Below, piece by piece: positions 27,357-36,525 of a stretch of DNA of 64,000 bases. Both the position numbers and the translations under genes were made by a program. The notes beneath the pieces were generated by a model that was given only the letters and a program-made list of their open reading frames with translations, was not told where the DNA came from and searched no databases. Numbering within the stretch: position 1 is the stretch's first letter; every line of letters begins with the position of its first letter. The stretch covers positions 1,178,001 through 1,242,000 of the forward strand of contig CANNBH010000001.1 of the NCBI GenBank assembly GCA_947502815.1, read 5' to 3'. Origin of the DNA: an uncultured Erythrobacter sp. (GTDB lineage Bacteria; Pseudomonadota; Alphaproteobacteria; Sphingomonadales; Sphingomonadaceae).

Positions 27357-28342
27357 TGGGTCAGGCAACTGGTTCGCGAATTTTGGGATCGGGTTCGGCG
27401 CTTCCAGCGCGGGTGCTCACTAACGCAGACCTCGCCGCGCAGATCGACACATCCGACGAATGGATCGTGGAGCGTACCGGCATTCGCCAGCGCTACATCG
27501 CCGGTGAAGGTGAAACCACTGCCAGCCTAGCGATAGAGGCGGCGAAAGCGGCCCTGGCTGACGCGGGATTGGAGGCGAAAGACATTGGCCTGATCGTTGT
27601 CGCCACCGCCACGCCGGACAACACATTCCCAGCGACCGCGACCAAGGTTCAGCATGCGCTGGGCTGCAATGGCGGTGTCGCGTTTGATGTGGCGGCGGTG
27701 TGTTCGGGCTTTCTCTATGCGCTGACCACTGCCGATTCGCTGCTGACGACGGGCACGGCAAAGCGGGCGCTGGTCATCGGCGCAGAAACTTTTAGCCGCA
27801 TTCTCGATTGGGAAGATCGCACCACGTGCGTCTTGTTTGGCGATGGAGCGGGGGCGGTGGTTTTGGAAGCGGCTGACGCTGCAAACCCGGCCAGCGCTGG
27901 CGGTCCTGGAGTGCTTGCCAGCCGGCTTCACGCCGACGGCGCCAATCACGATTTGCTGTATGTGGATGGCGGTCCATCGACGACGCAAACCGTGGGGCAT
28001 CTGCGCATGAAGGGCCGCGAGGTGTTCCGACATGCGGTTGTAAACCTCTCTAGCGTCCTTAAAGAAGTCATTGAAGACGCAGGCGTTTCTGCCGATGATA
28101 TTGACTGGGTGGTCCCGCATCAAGCGAACGCACGCATACTCGACGCAACTGCCAAAAAGCTTGGCATCGCGCCGGAAAAGATCATCGTAACAGTCGACAA
28201 ACACGCCAACACATCGGCCGCTTCGGTGCCGCTTGCCTTTGACGTGGCGCGCCGTGATGGGCGGATCAAATCGGGCGATTTGGTCATGTTTGAAGCGATG
28301 GGCGGAGGCTTCACTTGGGGAGCCAGTCTTGTGCGGATTTAA
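27356..28342 (+). CDS. fabH: 3-oxoacyl-ACP synthase III (KAS III)
   Basis: A 328-aa enzyme that starts fatty-acid synthesis by condensing acetyl-CoA with malonyl-ACP. The complete Cys-His-Asn triad is visible: C116 in AAVCSGF, H255 in PHQANARI and N285 in HANTSAAS. The C-terminal [13 protein letters not shown] is typical. It overlaps plsX by one base and is followed after 128 bases by ihfA. Confidence 0.98.
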   Translation: MGQATGSRILGSGSALPARVLTNADLAAQIDTSDEWIVERTGIRQRYIAGEGETTASLAIEAAKAALADAGLEAKDIGLIVVATATPDNTFPATATKVQHALGCNGGVAFDVAAVCSGFLYALTTADSLLTTGTAKRALVIGAETFSRILDWEDRTTCVLFGDGAGAVVLEAADAANPASAGGPGVLASRLHADGANHDLLYVDGGPSTTQTVGHLRMKGREVFRHAVVNLSSVLKEVIEDAGVSADDIDWVVPHQANARILDATAKKLGIAPEKIIVTVDKHANTSAASVPLAFDVARRDGRIKSGDLVMFEAMGGGFTWGASLVRI

Positions 28343-28394
28343 CCGCGCAAGAACACGGCATCTGTGCACAATGCGATCGGAATGCGTGAGTGCG

Positions 28395-28423
28395 TTGCGA
28401 AAATATCAATTGTCCAATACAAT
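28395..28423 (+). promoter_or_regulatory. Candidate sigma-70 promoter of ihfA
   Basis: TTGCGA (28395-28400), 17-base spacer, TACAAT (28418-28423). The region is locally AT-rich and lies 47 bases before the ihfA start. Confidence 0.55.
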
Positions 28424-28470
28424 AGAGTCATAAACACAATGTGGGTCGCACCACACATGGAGAAAGCCGA

Positions 28471-28770
28471 ATGATGCGTTCAGTAGGTACGTTGACCCGA
28501 GCTGATCTGGCTGAGACGATTAACCGCAAGATGGGCTTTAGCCGCGCGGAATCGCTCGACCTGGTTGAGGCCATTCTTGATAAGATGACGGGCGCCTTGG
28601 AAAAGGGCGAGAATGTCAAAATTTCCGGATTTGGCAGCTTTGTTTTGCGCGACAAAAACGAACGTGTTGGCCGCAACCCCAAAACGGGTGTTGAGGTGCC
28701 GATTACACCGCGCCGGGTTCTAACGTTCCGTGCGAGCCAACTGCTCAAAGAACAGATCGCAAAGGGCTGA
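28471..28770 (+). CDS. ihfA: Integration host factor subunit alpha
   Basis: Starting at ATG 28471 (seven bases after GGAGA) gives 99 aa, the usual IHF-alpha length; an in-frame GTG at 28441 would add ten residues. [11 protein letters not shown] begins the HU/IHF fold; [21 protein letters not shown] is the DNA-bending beta-arm signature with the conserved Pro region. IHF bends DNA as a heterodimer with IHF-beta, which is not in this window. The MerR gene follows after 27 bases, a common alphaproteobacterial order. Confidence 0.95.
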   Translation: MMRSVGTLTRADLAETINRKMGFSRAESLDLVEAILDKMTGALEKGENVKISGFGSFVLRDKNERVGRNPKTGVEVPITPRRVLTFRASQLLKEQIAKG

Positions 28771-28797
28771 ACCGGCCTCAATTAGTGGCGAAATTCG

Positions 28798-29232
28798 ATG
28801 CCCGAATTTGATGATGGTAAAGATGATGGCGCGCTTCGCACAATAGGCGAGGTGAGCGAAGGTCTCGGCATCAAGCCGCATGTTCTGCGCTATTGGGAAC
28901 AGCAATTCTCGCTGCTCGAACCGCTCAAACGCAGCGGCGGTCGGCGGTATTACCGGCCCGCCGATGTCGCGATGGTCAAAGCGATTAACACGCTCGTCAA
29001 CGAAGAAGGCTACACGCTGAAAGGCGCTGAAGCGGTTCTGCGGTCGAGCGGGGCCGAAGGGCTGGATCGCCGGAAAGACGATCGTCGCACGGGCGATAGG
29101 CGTGCAAAATTTGCAACTGAACCGGCTGAGGCTCGGCCTGCCGGAATGGCTGCATTTTCCGGTGCATCTGACGAAACCATCGCAAAATTGAAAGACATCC
29201 GAAAACGGCTGGCCCGCGCAATCGAAGCGTAA
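28798..29232 (+). CDS. MerR-family transcriptional regulator
   Basis: A 144-aa protein with an N-terminal winged HTH (IGEVSEGLGIKPHVLRYWEQQF, then RRYYRPADVAMV) and a linker with KAINTLVNEEGYTLKGAEAVL. The C-terminus is short and polar, without cysteine metal ligands, so it is not a typical metal sensor. It belongs to the group found next to ihfA in many alphaproteobacteria. The effector is unknown. Confidence 0.92.
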   Translation: MPEFDDGKDDGALRTIGEVSEGLGIKPHVLRYWEQQFSLLEPLKRSGGRRYYRPADVAMVKAINTLVNEEGYTLKGAEAVLRSSGAEGLDRRKDDRRTGDRRAKFATEPAEARPAGMAAFSGASDETIAKLKDIRKRLARAIEA

Positions 29233-29235
29233 GGG

Positions 29236-29250
29236 GCCATCCCACTGGGG
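29236..29250. terminator. Weak hairpin between convergent merR and smc
   Basis: CATCCC and GGGGTG pair (one G-U) around an ACT loop in the 36-base gap between the convergent genes. No T-run. A bidirectional terminator is possible. Confidence 0.3.
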
Positions 29251-29268
29251 TGAGAAATGTCGGCGCGG

Positions 29269-32200
29269 TTACTCCGCCGCCATCAAGGCCGCTTCGCCAA
29301 GGTCCACGCTGACGAGCCGCGACACGCCTTTTTCGACCATCGTCACACCAAACAATCTGTGCATCCGGCTCATCGTAACTGCATTATGGGTGACGATCAG
29401 GTAACGGGTCTTGGTTGTCCGGACCATGGAATCGAGCAAGTCGCAGAACCGCTCAACATTGGCATCATCCAGCGGCGCATCGACTTCATCCAGCACGCAA
29501 ATTGGCGCGGGATTGGTCAGGAACAGGGCAAAGATCAACGCCGTCGCCGTCAATGCCTGCTCGCCGCCGGACAACAGCGACAAGGATTGCAGGCGTTTGC
29601 CCGGCGGCTGGGCGTAAATCTCTAGGCCCGCCTCCAACGGATCATCGGAATCGACCAGAGCAAGATGCGCCTGTCCCCCTTGAAACAAGCGGGTGAAGAG
29701 TTCGCGGAAATGTCCGTCCACTTCTTCAAAAGCGGCCCGCAGGCGTTCACGCCCTTCGCGGTTGAGGTTTCCGATTGAGCCGCGCAGCCGCCCGACCGCC
29801 TCGACCAATTCGGCCTGTTCGCTGGCGCTGGTGCCGTGCTCCTCTTCGATCCGGGCCAATTCCTCGGCCGCGACAAGGTTGACCGGGCCGATCCGCTCAC
29901 GGCTGGCGGACAGCCGTTCCATCTCTTCTGATTCGTCGGTCGCGGGCTTGATGTCGTCTTCGGCAAATTCGAACCGCTCCGCCAGCAATGGGGGAGGGCA
30001 CTGGAACCGTTCGCCCGAAATGCGCGCCATTTCGCTGCGGCGCGCTTCCTGATTTTCAGCGCGGGCGGCCAATGTGGCGCGCCCTTCGCGGGTGACGGTC
30101 AATTTTTCCTGAGCATCGGCCAGTGCACGGTCGGTCGCCACTGTGGCGCTTTGGCATAGGTCCATCGCGGCCTGCGCGGCTTCCAATTCCTGCGTCAAAC
30201 GGGTGCGCACAGCATCCCCTTGCTCGATCTCTTCGATCAGAGCCGCTGGTTTGGCCGCTATGACCGCGCGCTCTTCCTCAATTTCCTCAAGCCGCTTTGT
30301 GGTTTCGGCGACGCGCGCTGCCGCTTCGCCTGACCGCGCTTTCCAATTGGAATAATCCGCTTGCTGCGCGGCCAACCTCTCGCGCGAAACGGCCAGCGCC
30401 TGATCGTGTGCGGCCAATTGCGCAAGGGCGGCCTGCACCGCAGATTTAGCCGCTTCGTGCTTGGCCTGCGCGGCCTCCAATGACGCGCGCCCCGCGTCCG
30501 GCGGGGGCAAGGCGGCGCGGGCGTCCTGCGCCGCTTCCAAATCGCTGCTCGCCCCGGCGAGTTGTTCATCGAGTTCCTTGGCAGAGATCGCCAGTTCTTC
30601 TAGCCGTGAGGCAATGCGTTCTTTCGCCGCTTCCGCCTGATCAAAACTGCGCAGCGCAGCGCGCTCTGTTTCCACTGCGCCTGCGATGGCGCGTTCCTGC
30701 GCGACCAAAGCGGTTTGCAGCGCGGACAATTCTTCGCGGGCGCTGGCCTCTTGCACCGCTGCATTCTGGGCCGCATCGCGCAACGCCGGCAGTTGTATTT
30801 CGAGATCGTTTAATCGGTTTGCGGCCTCCAACCGAGCGGCCTCCGCCGAACCTTCGCCGCGTGCGATAAATCCGTCCCAGCGGCGCAGATGCCCGCCTTT
30901 TGTGACCAACCATTCGCCCGGTTTCAGCGCGCGCCCATCGTCTTCATCGGCGCAGGTGACAAGGGCAAGCCGCGCGCGCAATTCGTCCGGGCAATCGTTG
31001 ACATGCTGGAGCAAGCTGCCGGCCACTGGGGCGGGCGCGTCATTGCCGGTCCAATAGCGGCCATCGCTGGCCTCTGGCGGTGCTCCCAATGGGGATTTCG
31101 CATCCCGGCCAAGCACAGCGGCGATTGCGCGTTCATACCCTTTAGCGACGCTGACCTTATCCAGTGCGGCAGGCAACCCTTCGCGGGTCTTGGCGCGTTT
31201 TTCACGCGCGTCACGATCGCGCGCCAATGCTGTATATTCGCGTTCGACACCGGCAAGTTCCGCCTTGGCCGTAGAAAGTGCCGCGCTGGCCGCATCGCGG
31301 GCCTCTTGCAGCTCGCTTTTCCGCTCGCGCTCGGCATCCAGCGCGCCGCGCAATCGGATAACGTCCTGCGTGGCTGCGTCCGCGGCTTCCCTTGCGGCGA
31401 CAACGGCGTCTTCGATGGAGTCTCCGCCCTGCAATTCGGCGCGGGTGGCAGCGATCCGGTCTCCATCGCGGGTAAGCCGCGCCAGACGCGCTTCGGCTTG
31501 TTCAATCGCGGCTTCGGCAACGCGCCATTCTGCCTCCACCCCGGCGTGGTCGGCGGTGGCTTTTGCCAAAGCGAGTTCGGCGGTGCGGCTGGCGCGTTCA
31601 TTGTCTTCGCTGCGCGCAGCGAGGGCAGGGCGATCAGCGTCCGCTTTCGCAACGCCCGCGCGGGATGCTTCCAGCTCGCGTTCCAATTTGGCCAAAGCCT
31701 CGGCGGCATCGCCGGTCATACGGTCGGCAGCGTCGCGATCCTCCTCCAACCGGGTGCGTTGGCGATTGAGGTCAGATAGGCGCGCCTCGGCTGCTTCCAA
31801 TTTCTCCGACAACGCCGCCATGCGGTGGCCATGCGCGCTGGCATCGTCGCGCCGATCGGCCAATTCATCGCGCGCATCTTGCGCTTTGAGCGCGGCAGCT
31901 GCCTGCGATTTTTGCGCCGCGTCTGCTGATTGCTTGGCTTCTGCGACCTGACGGTCTGCCCCTTCGGCCGCCTCGCGCGCCTCTTTTGCGGCGTCGGCTG
32001 CATCGCGCCACCGGGCAAAAAGCAGCCGGGCCTCTGCCAATTGGATTTGTTCGGTGAGTTTTGTGTAGCGTTCCGCCTGTTTCGCCTGACGGCGCAGCGA
32101 CGCCATTTGCGTGTCGAGACCGGCCATCAAATCTTCCAGCCGTTCGAGGTTCTTCTCAGTCGATCTCAGTTTGCTTTCGGCGTCTTTGCGTCGGACGTGC

Positions 32201-32691
32201 AGGCCCGCAATCCCTGCCGCTTCCTCCAGCATCATCCGGCGTTCTGCGGGCTTTGCTGCGATGACCTGAGCGATTTTGCCTTGGCTGACGAGTGCGGGCG
32301 AATGCGCGCCGGTTGCCGCATCGGCAAAGGTTAGCGCGACGTCTTTGGCCCGCACGTCGTGGCCGTTTACACGGTAGGCGCTGCCTGCGCCGCGTTCGAT
32401 CCGGCGGGTGACAACCAGCTCTTCGTCTTGATCATCGCTGGCATGCAGCACAACTTCGGCAAAGGCGCGGCTGGGCCGTGTGTCGGTCCCGGCAAAGATC
32501 ACGTCTTCCATCCCGCCAGACCGCATGCTTTTGGGCGAATTTTCGCCCATGACCCAGCGGATCGCCTCGAGCAGGTTCGATTTGCCGCATCCGTTGGGGC
32601 CGACAACCCCGGTAAGACCGGGTTCAATGCGCAATTCAGCCGGCTCTACAAAGCTCTTAAATCCAGAGAGTTTGAGCCGGCTAATTTGCAT
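29269..32691 (-). CDS. smc: Chromosome segregation protein SMC
   Basis: A 1140-aa SMC ATPase that condenses and organises the chromosome. The N-terminal head has Walker A GPNGCGKSN; the C-terminal head has the ABC signature LSGGEQALTA and Walker B ICVLDEVDAPLDD. Two long Ala/Glu/Arg-rich coiled coils flank a hinge at about residues 500-640. It is the last gene of a minus-strand group dciA, DsbA, DsbA-like, smc. scpA and scpB are not in this window. The Shine-Dalgarno sequence is weak. The Ala-rich coiled coil yields long open frames on the opposite strand, which are not genes. Confidence 0.98.
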   Translation of the reverse strand: MQISRLKLSGFKSFVEPAELRIEPGLTGVVGPNGCGKSNLLEAIRWVMGENSPKSMRSGGMEDVIFAGTDTRPSRAFAEVVLHASDDQDEELVVTRRIERGAGSAYRVNGHDVRAKDVALTFADAATGAHSPALVSQGKIAQVIAAKPAERRMMLEEAAGIAGLHVRRKDAESKLRSTEKNLERLEDLMAGLDTQMASLRRQAKQAERYTKLTEQIQLAEARLLFARWRDAADAAKEAREAAEGADRQVAEAKQSADAAQKSQAAAALKAQDARDELADRRDDASAHGHRMAALSEKLEAAEARLSDLNRQRTRLEEDRDAADRMTGDAAEALAKLERELEASRAGVAKADADRPALAARSEDNERASRTAELALAKATADHAGVEAEWRVAEAAIEQAEARLARLTRDGDRIAATRAELQGGDSIEDAVVAAREAADAATQDVIRLRGALDAERERKSELQEARDAASAALSTAKAELAGVEREYTALARDRDAREKRAKTREGLPAALDKVSVAKGYERAIAAVLGRDAKSPLGAPPEASDGRYWTGNDAPAPVAGSLLQHVNDCPDELRARLALVTCADEDDGRALKPGEWLVTKGGHLRRWDGFIARGEGSAEAARLEAANRLNDLEIQLPALRDAAQNAAVQEASAREELSALQTALVAQERAIAGAVETERAALRSFDQAEAAKERIASRLEELAISAKELDEQLAGASSDLEAAQDARAALPPPDAGRASLEAAQAKHEAAKSAVQAALAQLAAHDQALAVSRERLAAQQADYSNWKARSGEAAARVAETTKRLEEIEEERAVIAAKPAALIEEIEQGDAVRTRLTQELEAAQAAMDLCQSATVATDRALADAQEKLTVTREGRATLAARAENQEARRSEMARISGERFQCPPPLLAERFEFAEDDIKPATDESEEMERLSASRERIGPVNLVAAEELARIEEEHGTSASEQAELVEAVGRLRGSIGNLNREGRERLRAAFEEVDGHFRELFTRLFQGGQAHLALVDSDDPLEAGLEIYAQPPGKRLQSLSLLSGGEQALTATALIFALFLTNPAPICVLDEVDAPLDDANVERFCDLLDSMVRTTKTRYLIVTHNAVTMSRMHRLFGVTMVEKGVSRLVSVDLGEAALMAAE

Positions 32692-32736
32692 GTGTGTGTT
32701 GGGCCTCGACCTGTTGATTGTGCCTGTGTGCGGCGC

Positions 32737-33483
32737 TTATTCCTGACGGGCACCGGCGCGTTGCAAAGTCGCCTCGATAGAATTCCAATCGCGTTCCTCA
32801 AGCTGTTGACCGTTAAGGATAAAGGTCGGCGTGGCGCGGATGTCCAATGCATCGGCCTGTTCAGCAGAGTTCTTTTGGATGGCGTCAATCGCATCAACAT
32901 CGGCCAAACACGCCGCCTGTTGATCGGTCGAAATACCGCGCGCGGCAAAGAATTCTGTCAGGCCGGTGATCCGGGCAAATTCGCCCAAACGTTGGTCTGC
33001 GGGCAATTCATTGGCGATTTCCAATTGCGCGCCATTTTGCTGCGCGGCACCCATGATTTCATTAAAGCTGCCCCATGCCTGATCGGAAAGGGCCTGCATA
33101 TTTTCAGGCGCGCCGCAGCGGACCAAAGCGGCAATGGTAAGGTCAATCGGGTCGCGGACCAGATTGCGCTGTTCAAAGCTGACCACGCCGGTTGCGACAT
33201 ATTCTTTGATCCCCGGCTTGGCCGTGGACGAGAAATTGGCGCATGCCCCGCATGTGTGGGACGCGTATTCAACCAGTTTTAGCGGCGCGTCGGGATTGCC
33301 AAGGATATAGCCGTCTTCGTCGCTTACCGTGATTGTTTCGCCCCAATTGGTGCCATCGGGCGCGGCGATGGTTTCAATGGCATCGCCTTCCAATACGTCT
33401 TCAGCACCGCCGCCGCATGCAGCAAGAGCGAGCGCCAAAGGAGCGACAGCAGAGAGTTTCAAAACAGTGCGGGCCATATTCAT
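32737..33483 (-). CDS. DsbA-like thiol oxidoreductase, predicted lipoprotein
   Basis: A 248-aa protein with a lipobox (ALAAC, Cys23) that predicts anchoring to a membrane on the periplasmic side, followed by a thioredoxin-fold DsbA domain with a CGAC active site (SHTCGACANF) near residue 80. ATPTFILNG carries the cis-Pro. It could form or rearrange disulfides in exported proteins. AGGA precedes the start by ten bases; Met3 is an alternative. A second DsbA-like gene lies upstream after a 217-base gap and smc follows after 45 bases. Confidence 0.9.
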   Translation of the reverse strand: MNMARTVLKLSAVAPLALALAACGGGAEDVLEGDAIETIAAPDGTNWGETITVSDEDGYILGNPDAPLKLVEYASHTCGACANFSSTAKPGIKEYVATGVVSFEQRNLVRDPIDLTIAALVRCGAPENMQALSDQAWGSFNEIMGAAQQNGAQLEIANELPADQRLGEFARITGLTEFFAARGISTDQQAACLADVDAIDAIQKNSAEQADALDIRATPTFILNGQQLEERDWNSIEATLQRAGARQE

Positions 33484-33700
33484 GTCGATTGTGTCCTGTG
33501 ATCAAGAATGTGAAACTATAAGCAAGCATCCGCCAAGCGGAAGCGGTTAAGCACAAGGTTTTGTGCAAAAAAGCGCGCATTGGGTAAAAATACGCAAGAT
33601 TTGGTGGCCTTGCCGCCGAAATTGGGTCCTCTTTGGCCCAATGATGTGGTGGGCGCGCGGCAATCCGGGTTCCAGCCTATCGGCCAATCTATGGGCCAGT
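33484..33700. other. Gap between the two DsbA-like genes
   Basis: No gene was seen in this 217-base gap. A TATAGT in minus-strand sense near 33520 could be a -10 for the lipoprotein gene, but no good -35 accompanies it. Confidence 0.4.
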
Positions 33701-34465
33701 CTACGGGTTCGAGCGCGCATTGTCAGGATGAAACCGCTCGGCAAGAACGGGGTAAAGCGCACTCCACGAATGCACATCGGTTAGCAATTCACCATCCAAA
33801 GCAAAGCTGGGCGTGCCCGGCACCGCAAATTCATCGCGGTCGGCATCGCCGCTGCGGATCAGCGCAAGGGCGGTCTCATTATCAGCAAGGCAGGTGTTGA
33901 TATCCGCAATCGACAAGCCGCGCGCTGCCAGCATATCATCCAGATCCAGCGCGCGCGCCGCGTTCAACCGTCCCGCCCGGTCGCCCCGAGCCCAGATCGT
34001 TTGCTGCGATTGCGGGGCGCTGCGCACTTTATCGAGCCAATCGTCCTGACGCATCAGGAACATCCGGTGACGGTCCTTAAACCCCTCTGGCGCGCCGCAT
34101 TGCACAAGCAGCGAAATGGTAAGGTCGATGCCATTGCGAATGACTGGGCGCACTTCGAGGTTCATCAACCCCGGCGCGAGCAGCGCAAGATCCAATGCCC
34201 CTTCGCCTTCGCGTGCAAAGGTTGCGCAATGGCCGCAAGTGTAGCTGATAAATTCAATGAGGGACGCGTCGGCATCAGGATTGCCGATCATGTGCCCGCG
34301 CTCTGTGCGCTCCACCTCTGCTTGCCACGCAGCGCGGCGTTCGCCCGATGAAAAACTGCTGCCCGGGTCAGACAGGCCGTTGGGCGAATCCGATTGCGCT
34401 TGCGCGCCGGGTGCGGTCAAAACCGCCCCAATCACCAATAGGCTGCTCAGAAATCGTTTGCTCAC
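33701..34465 (-). CDS. DsbA-family thiol oxidoreductase, periplasmic
   Basis: A 254-aa protein with a cleavable signal peptide (AQA-Q at 23/24) and a DsbA domain with a CGHC active site (SYTCGHCATF) near residue 78. VPGTPSFALDG holds the cis-Pro. The mid-part RPVIRNGIDLTISLLVQCGAPEG closely parallels the neighbouring lipoprotein paralogue, pointing to tandem duplication. The GTG start overlaps the dciA TGA (GTGA), so it is coupled to dciA. Confidence 0.92.
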   Translation of the reverse strand: MSKRFLSSLLVIGAVLTAPGAQAQSDSPNGLSDPGSSFSSGERRAAWQAEVERTERGHMIGNPDADASLIEFISYTCGHCATFAREGEGALDLALLAPGLMNLEVRPVIRNGIDLTISLLVQCGAPEGFKDRHRMFLMRQDDWLDKVRSAPQSQQTIWARGDRAGRLNAARALDLDDMLAARGLSIADINTCLADNETALALIRSGDADRDEFAVPGTPSFALDGELLTDVHSWSALYPVLAERFHPDNARSNP

Positions 34466-35049
34466 GTATCGTCTTCTTTCTTCTCATTTTCGCCCATGCT
34501 GCGCGCCAGCGATTCCAAGACGGTGCGCAGTTCCGGATCGCCAATATCGCGCAGACTTTCGCCCAATTCCATCGGAATAGGCTTAAGCGAAGGAGGGGGT
34601 TTGGGTTTGCTATCAGCAGGTGGCGGCTTAACGACGCCTTGCCGGATTTTGACCCGCGCAACGGCATTGTATCCAAAAAAGCGGTTCACGCGTTCCATAA
34701 TCTCAGGGATCACCTGTTGGATCAAAGGCGCATGAGCGGGAGAGACCACCAATTGCAGGATCCCTTCGGATTTTTCGCCGGGAGGAAAACGGATCGCCTC
34801 TGGCGCGCAAACCCGCGATTGAACCGGGCCAACAATTTCGGGCCAGCGCGTCACGACACTGCTTTGTACAAAGCCAAACCGGCGAAAGGCGGTGCGGCCA
34901 ATGTCGGGGGTCAGATCACCAATGGCTTTTGCACCCCGGCCACGCGGCCGCGCATACGGCTTCACCACTTTGCGCACCGGCTTTTGGCCAGACGTCTTGG
35001 TGCCTTTCTTGGTGCCTTTTTTGGCGGGTTTTTCGGTGTCGCTTCCCAT
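34462..35049 (-). CDS. dciA: DciA-like DUF721 protein (replicative helicase loader/operator)
   Basis: The product is 195 aa from ATG 35049; ATG 35064 is an alternative start. A Lys-rich N-terminus (residues about 5-40) precedes the DUF721 core (RFGFVQSSVVTRWPEIVGP, then KSEGILQLVVSPAHAPLIQQ), and a Pro/Lys-rich linker and short C-terminal helix follow. DUF721 proteins (DciA) assist DnaB loading in bacteria without DnaC. Order and strand match the dciA-DsbA-smc neighbourhood. The mutY start lies just beyond on the opposite strand, so the two promoters overlap head-to-head. Confidence 0.85.
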   Translation of the reverse strand: MGSDTEKPAKKGTKKGTKTSGQKPVRKVVKPYARPRGRGAKAIGDLTPDIGRTAFRRFGFVQSSVVTRWPEIVGPVQSRVCAPEAIRFPPGEKSEGILQLVVSPAHAPLIQQVIPEIMERVNRFFGYNAVARVKIRQGVVKPPPADSKPKPPPSLKPIPMELGESLRDIGDPELRTVLESLARSMGENEKKEDDT

Positions 35050-35078
35050 GACACCGGGGTCCATGCCATAGGGCCTGC

Positions 35079-36131
35079 GTGACCGCCAGCATATCCGACA
35101 TCCTGCTCCACTGGTATGACCGCCATGCCCGCGCATTGCCGTGGCGCAACCCGCCCGGCGCGCCGGTGCCAAACGATCCCGCGTGGCCTTACCGGGTGTG
35201 GCTTTCAGAAGTGATGCTGCAACAAACCACGGTTGCGGCGGTAAAGCCGTATTTTGCGAAGTTCACCGAAATGTGGCCGACAGTCTTTGACCTCGCCGCA
35301 GCGGGCGAAGGCGAAGTGATGGCGGCGTGGGCGGGGCTGGGATATTATTCACGCGCCCGAAATCTGGTGAAATGCGCTGATAAAGTGGCCGCGCGCGGGG
35401 GCTTTCCCGAAACTGAGGCGGAATTGCGGGAACTGCCCGGTCTGGGCGCCTATGCCGCGGCGTCCATTGCGGCGATTGCCTTTGGTCAGCGGGCCGTGGT
35501 GGTCGATGCCAATGTGGAGCGGGTGACAGCGCGGCTGTTCGCGATCGAAGAGCCGCTGCCTGCCGCCCGCAAAACGATCCGCGAGCGTGCCGACGAGATT
35601 ACTCCTACGGCGCGCGCGGGCGATTTTGCGCAAGCGATGATGGATTTGGGTTCGCAAATTTGCACGACCAAAGCGCCCAAGTGTCTCTTGTGCCCTCTGG
35701 CCGATCATTGTGCCGCGCGCATAGCGGGCGAACCGGAGCGCCTGCCGATCAAACCGCCCAAAAAGGCCAAGCCGGAGCGCTCCGGCACCGCCTACTGGAT
35801 CGAACGCGGAGGCGAAGAGACGCGCGAAGTGTGGCTTGTGACGAGGCCGGGTGAGGGGATGCTGGGCGGTATGCGCTGCCTGCCCGATGACGGCTGGAGC
35901 GCGCGTGAAGATGGATCAGGCATTGCACCAGTTGATGGGCAAAGTGAGCCATTGGGCGCGGTGCGCCACACGTTCACTCACGCGCATCTCACGCTCAATG
36001 TCGTGCGCATCAAAGCAGTTGGGAACGATCTGCCGGGCAAAGGCGAATGGTGGCCAGCCGACCGGATTGCCGATGCAGGGCTGCCCACACTTTTTGCCAA
36101 AGCCGCCCGGCTGGTCTCGGCGCAGGATTAG
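35079..36131 (+). CDS. mutY: Adenine DNA glycosylase MutY
   Basis: A 350-aa base-excision enzyme that removes adenine opposite 8-oxoguanine. Catalytic Glu44 lies in WLSEVMLQQT, the helix-hairpin-helix in LPGLGAYAAASI and the catalytic Asp in VVDANVERV. The 4Fe-4S cluster motif is C-x6-C-x2-C-x5-C (ICTTKAPKCLLCPLADHC). A C-terminal NUDIX-like domain that reads the 8-oxoG strand follows. The start is GTG 35079, with no strong ribosome-binding site. It is divergent from dciA, and its stop overlaps the end of the convergent small membrane gene by four bases. Confidence 0.97.
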   Translation: MTASISDILLHWYDRHARALPWRNPPGAPVPNDPAWPYRVWLSEVMLQQTTVAAVKPYFAKFTEMWPTVFDLAAAGEGEVMAAWAGLGYYSRARNLVKCADKVAARGGFPETEAELRELPGLGAYAAASIAAIAFGQRAVVVDANVERVTARLFAIEEPLPAARKTIRERADEITPTARAGDFAQAMMDLGSQICTTKAPKCLLCPLADHCAARIAGEPERLPIKPPKKAKPERSGTAYWIERGGEETREVWLVTRPGEGMLGGMRCLPDDGWSAREDGSGIAPVDGQSEPLGAVRHTFTHAHLTLNVVRIKAVGNDLPGKGEWWPADRIADAGLPTLFAKAARLVSAQD

Positions 36132-36349
36132 ATAAATCCGCCGCCCAAACTGAGGCGCACGACCGCGATCAAAAACACGATCAGGCACAGATTGCGCCCA
36201 CCATCGCTCGATGACAGCATGCCGAAAATGATCCCGATAACGATCAGGGGCAAAGCAATCCAATTGCCCCAGCCAAGCAGCGGTATCTGCGAAGGGATGA
36301 CGATGATCAGGCTGATCAAGCCGAAGATATATGCGAGTAAATTGAACAT
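36128..36349 (-). CDS. Small two/three-helix membrane protein (73 aa)
   Basis: A mostly hydrophobic 73-residue product (FNLLAYIFGLISLIIVI, then WIALPLIVIGIIFGML, then LCLIVFLIAVVRLSL). Its last codons overlap the mutY stop. A promoter-like TTGAAT-N17-TATATA lies immediately upstream, placing the likely transcript start at the ATG. No known function. The clean membrane pattern and promoter support it as real. Confidence 0.7.
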   Translation of the reverse strand: MFNLLAYIFGLISLIIVIPSQIPLLGWGNWIALPLIVIGIIFGMLSSSDGGRNLCLIVFLIAVVRLSLGGGFI

Positions 36350-36355
36350 GTGTGT

Positions 36356-36384
36356 TATATAAGTAGCACACCTTGTGAATTCAA
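36356..36384 (-). promoter_or_regulatory. Candidate promoter of the small membrane gene, likely leaderless
   Basis: On the minus strand, TTGAAT (36384-36379), 17-base spacer, TATATA (36361-36356). Only six bases separate the -10 from the ATG at 36349. Confidence 0.4.
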
Positions 36385-36525
36385 GGCATATTCAACTGGC
36401 TTTCGCGAATGCTGACCTTTCTCGCCGACTCAAGGTCTTGAATGACAACTGATTTGCTCCGCCCAATTGACCGGGCCGCGCCTGTGCCCCAAAGTCTCAA
36501 AAAAGTTTCTCCGGAGAACCCAAAA

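Noticed and set aside
30889..31779. 296-residue plus-strand frame opposite smc
   Set aside because: Antisense of the Ala/Glu/Arg-rich coiled coil of SMC; not a separate gene.
35050..35172. N-terminal extension of dciA to 35172
   Set aside because: It would run deep into the mutY coding start on the other strand and adds a Cys/Arg-rich segment foreign to DUF721; the start at 35049 or 35064 fits better.
36442..36525. Upstream start of the serine hydrolase at 36442
   Set aside because: It would place 28 residues before the twin-arginine signal; ATG 36526 has a better ribosome-binding site.
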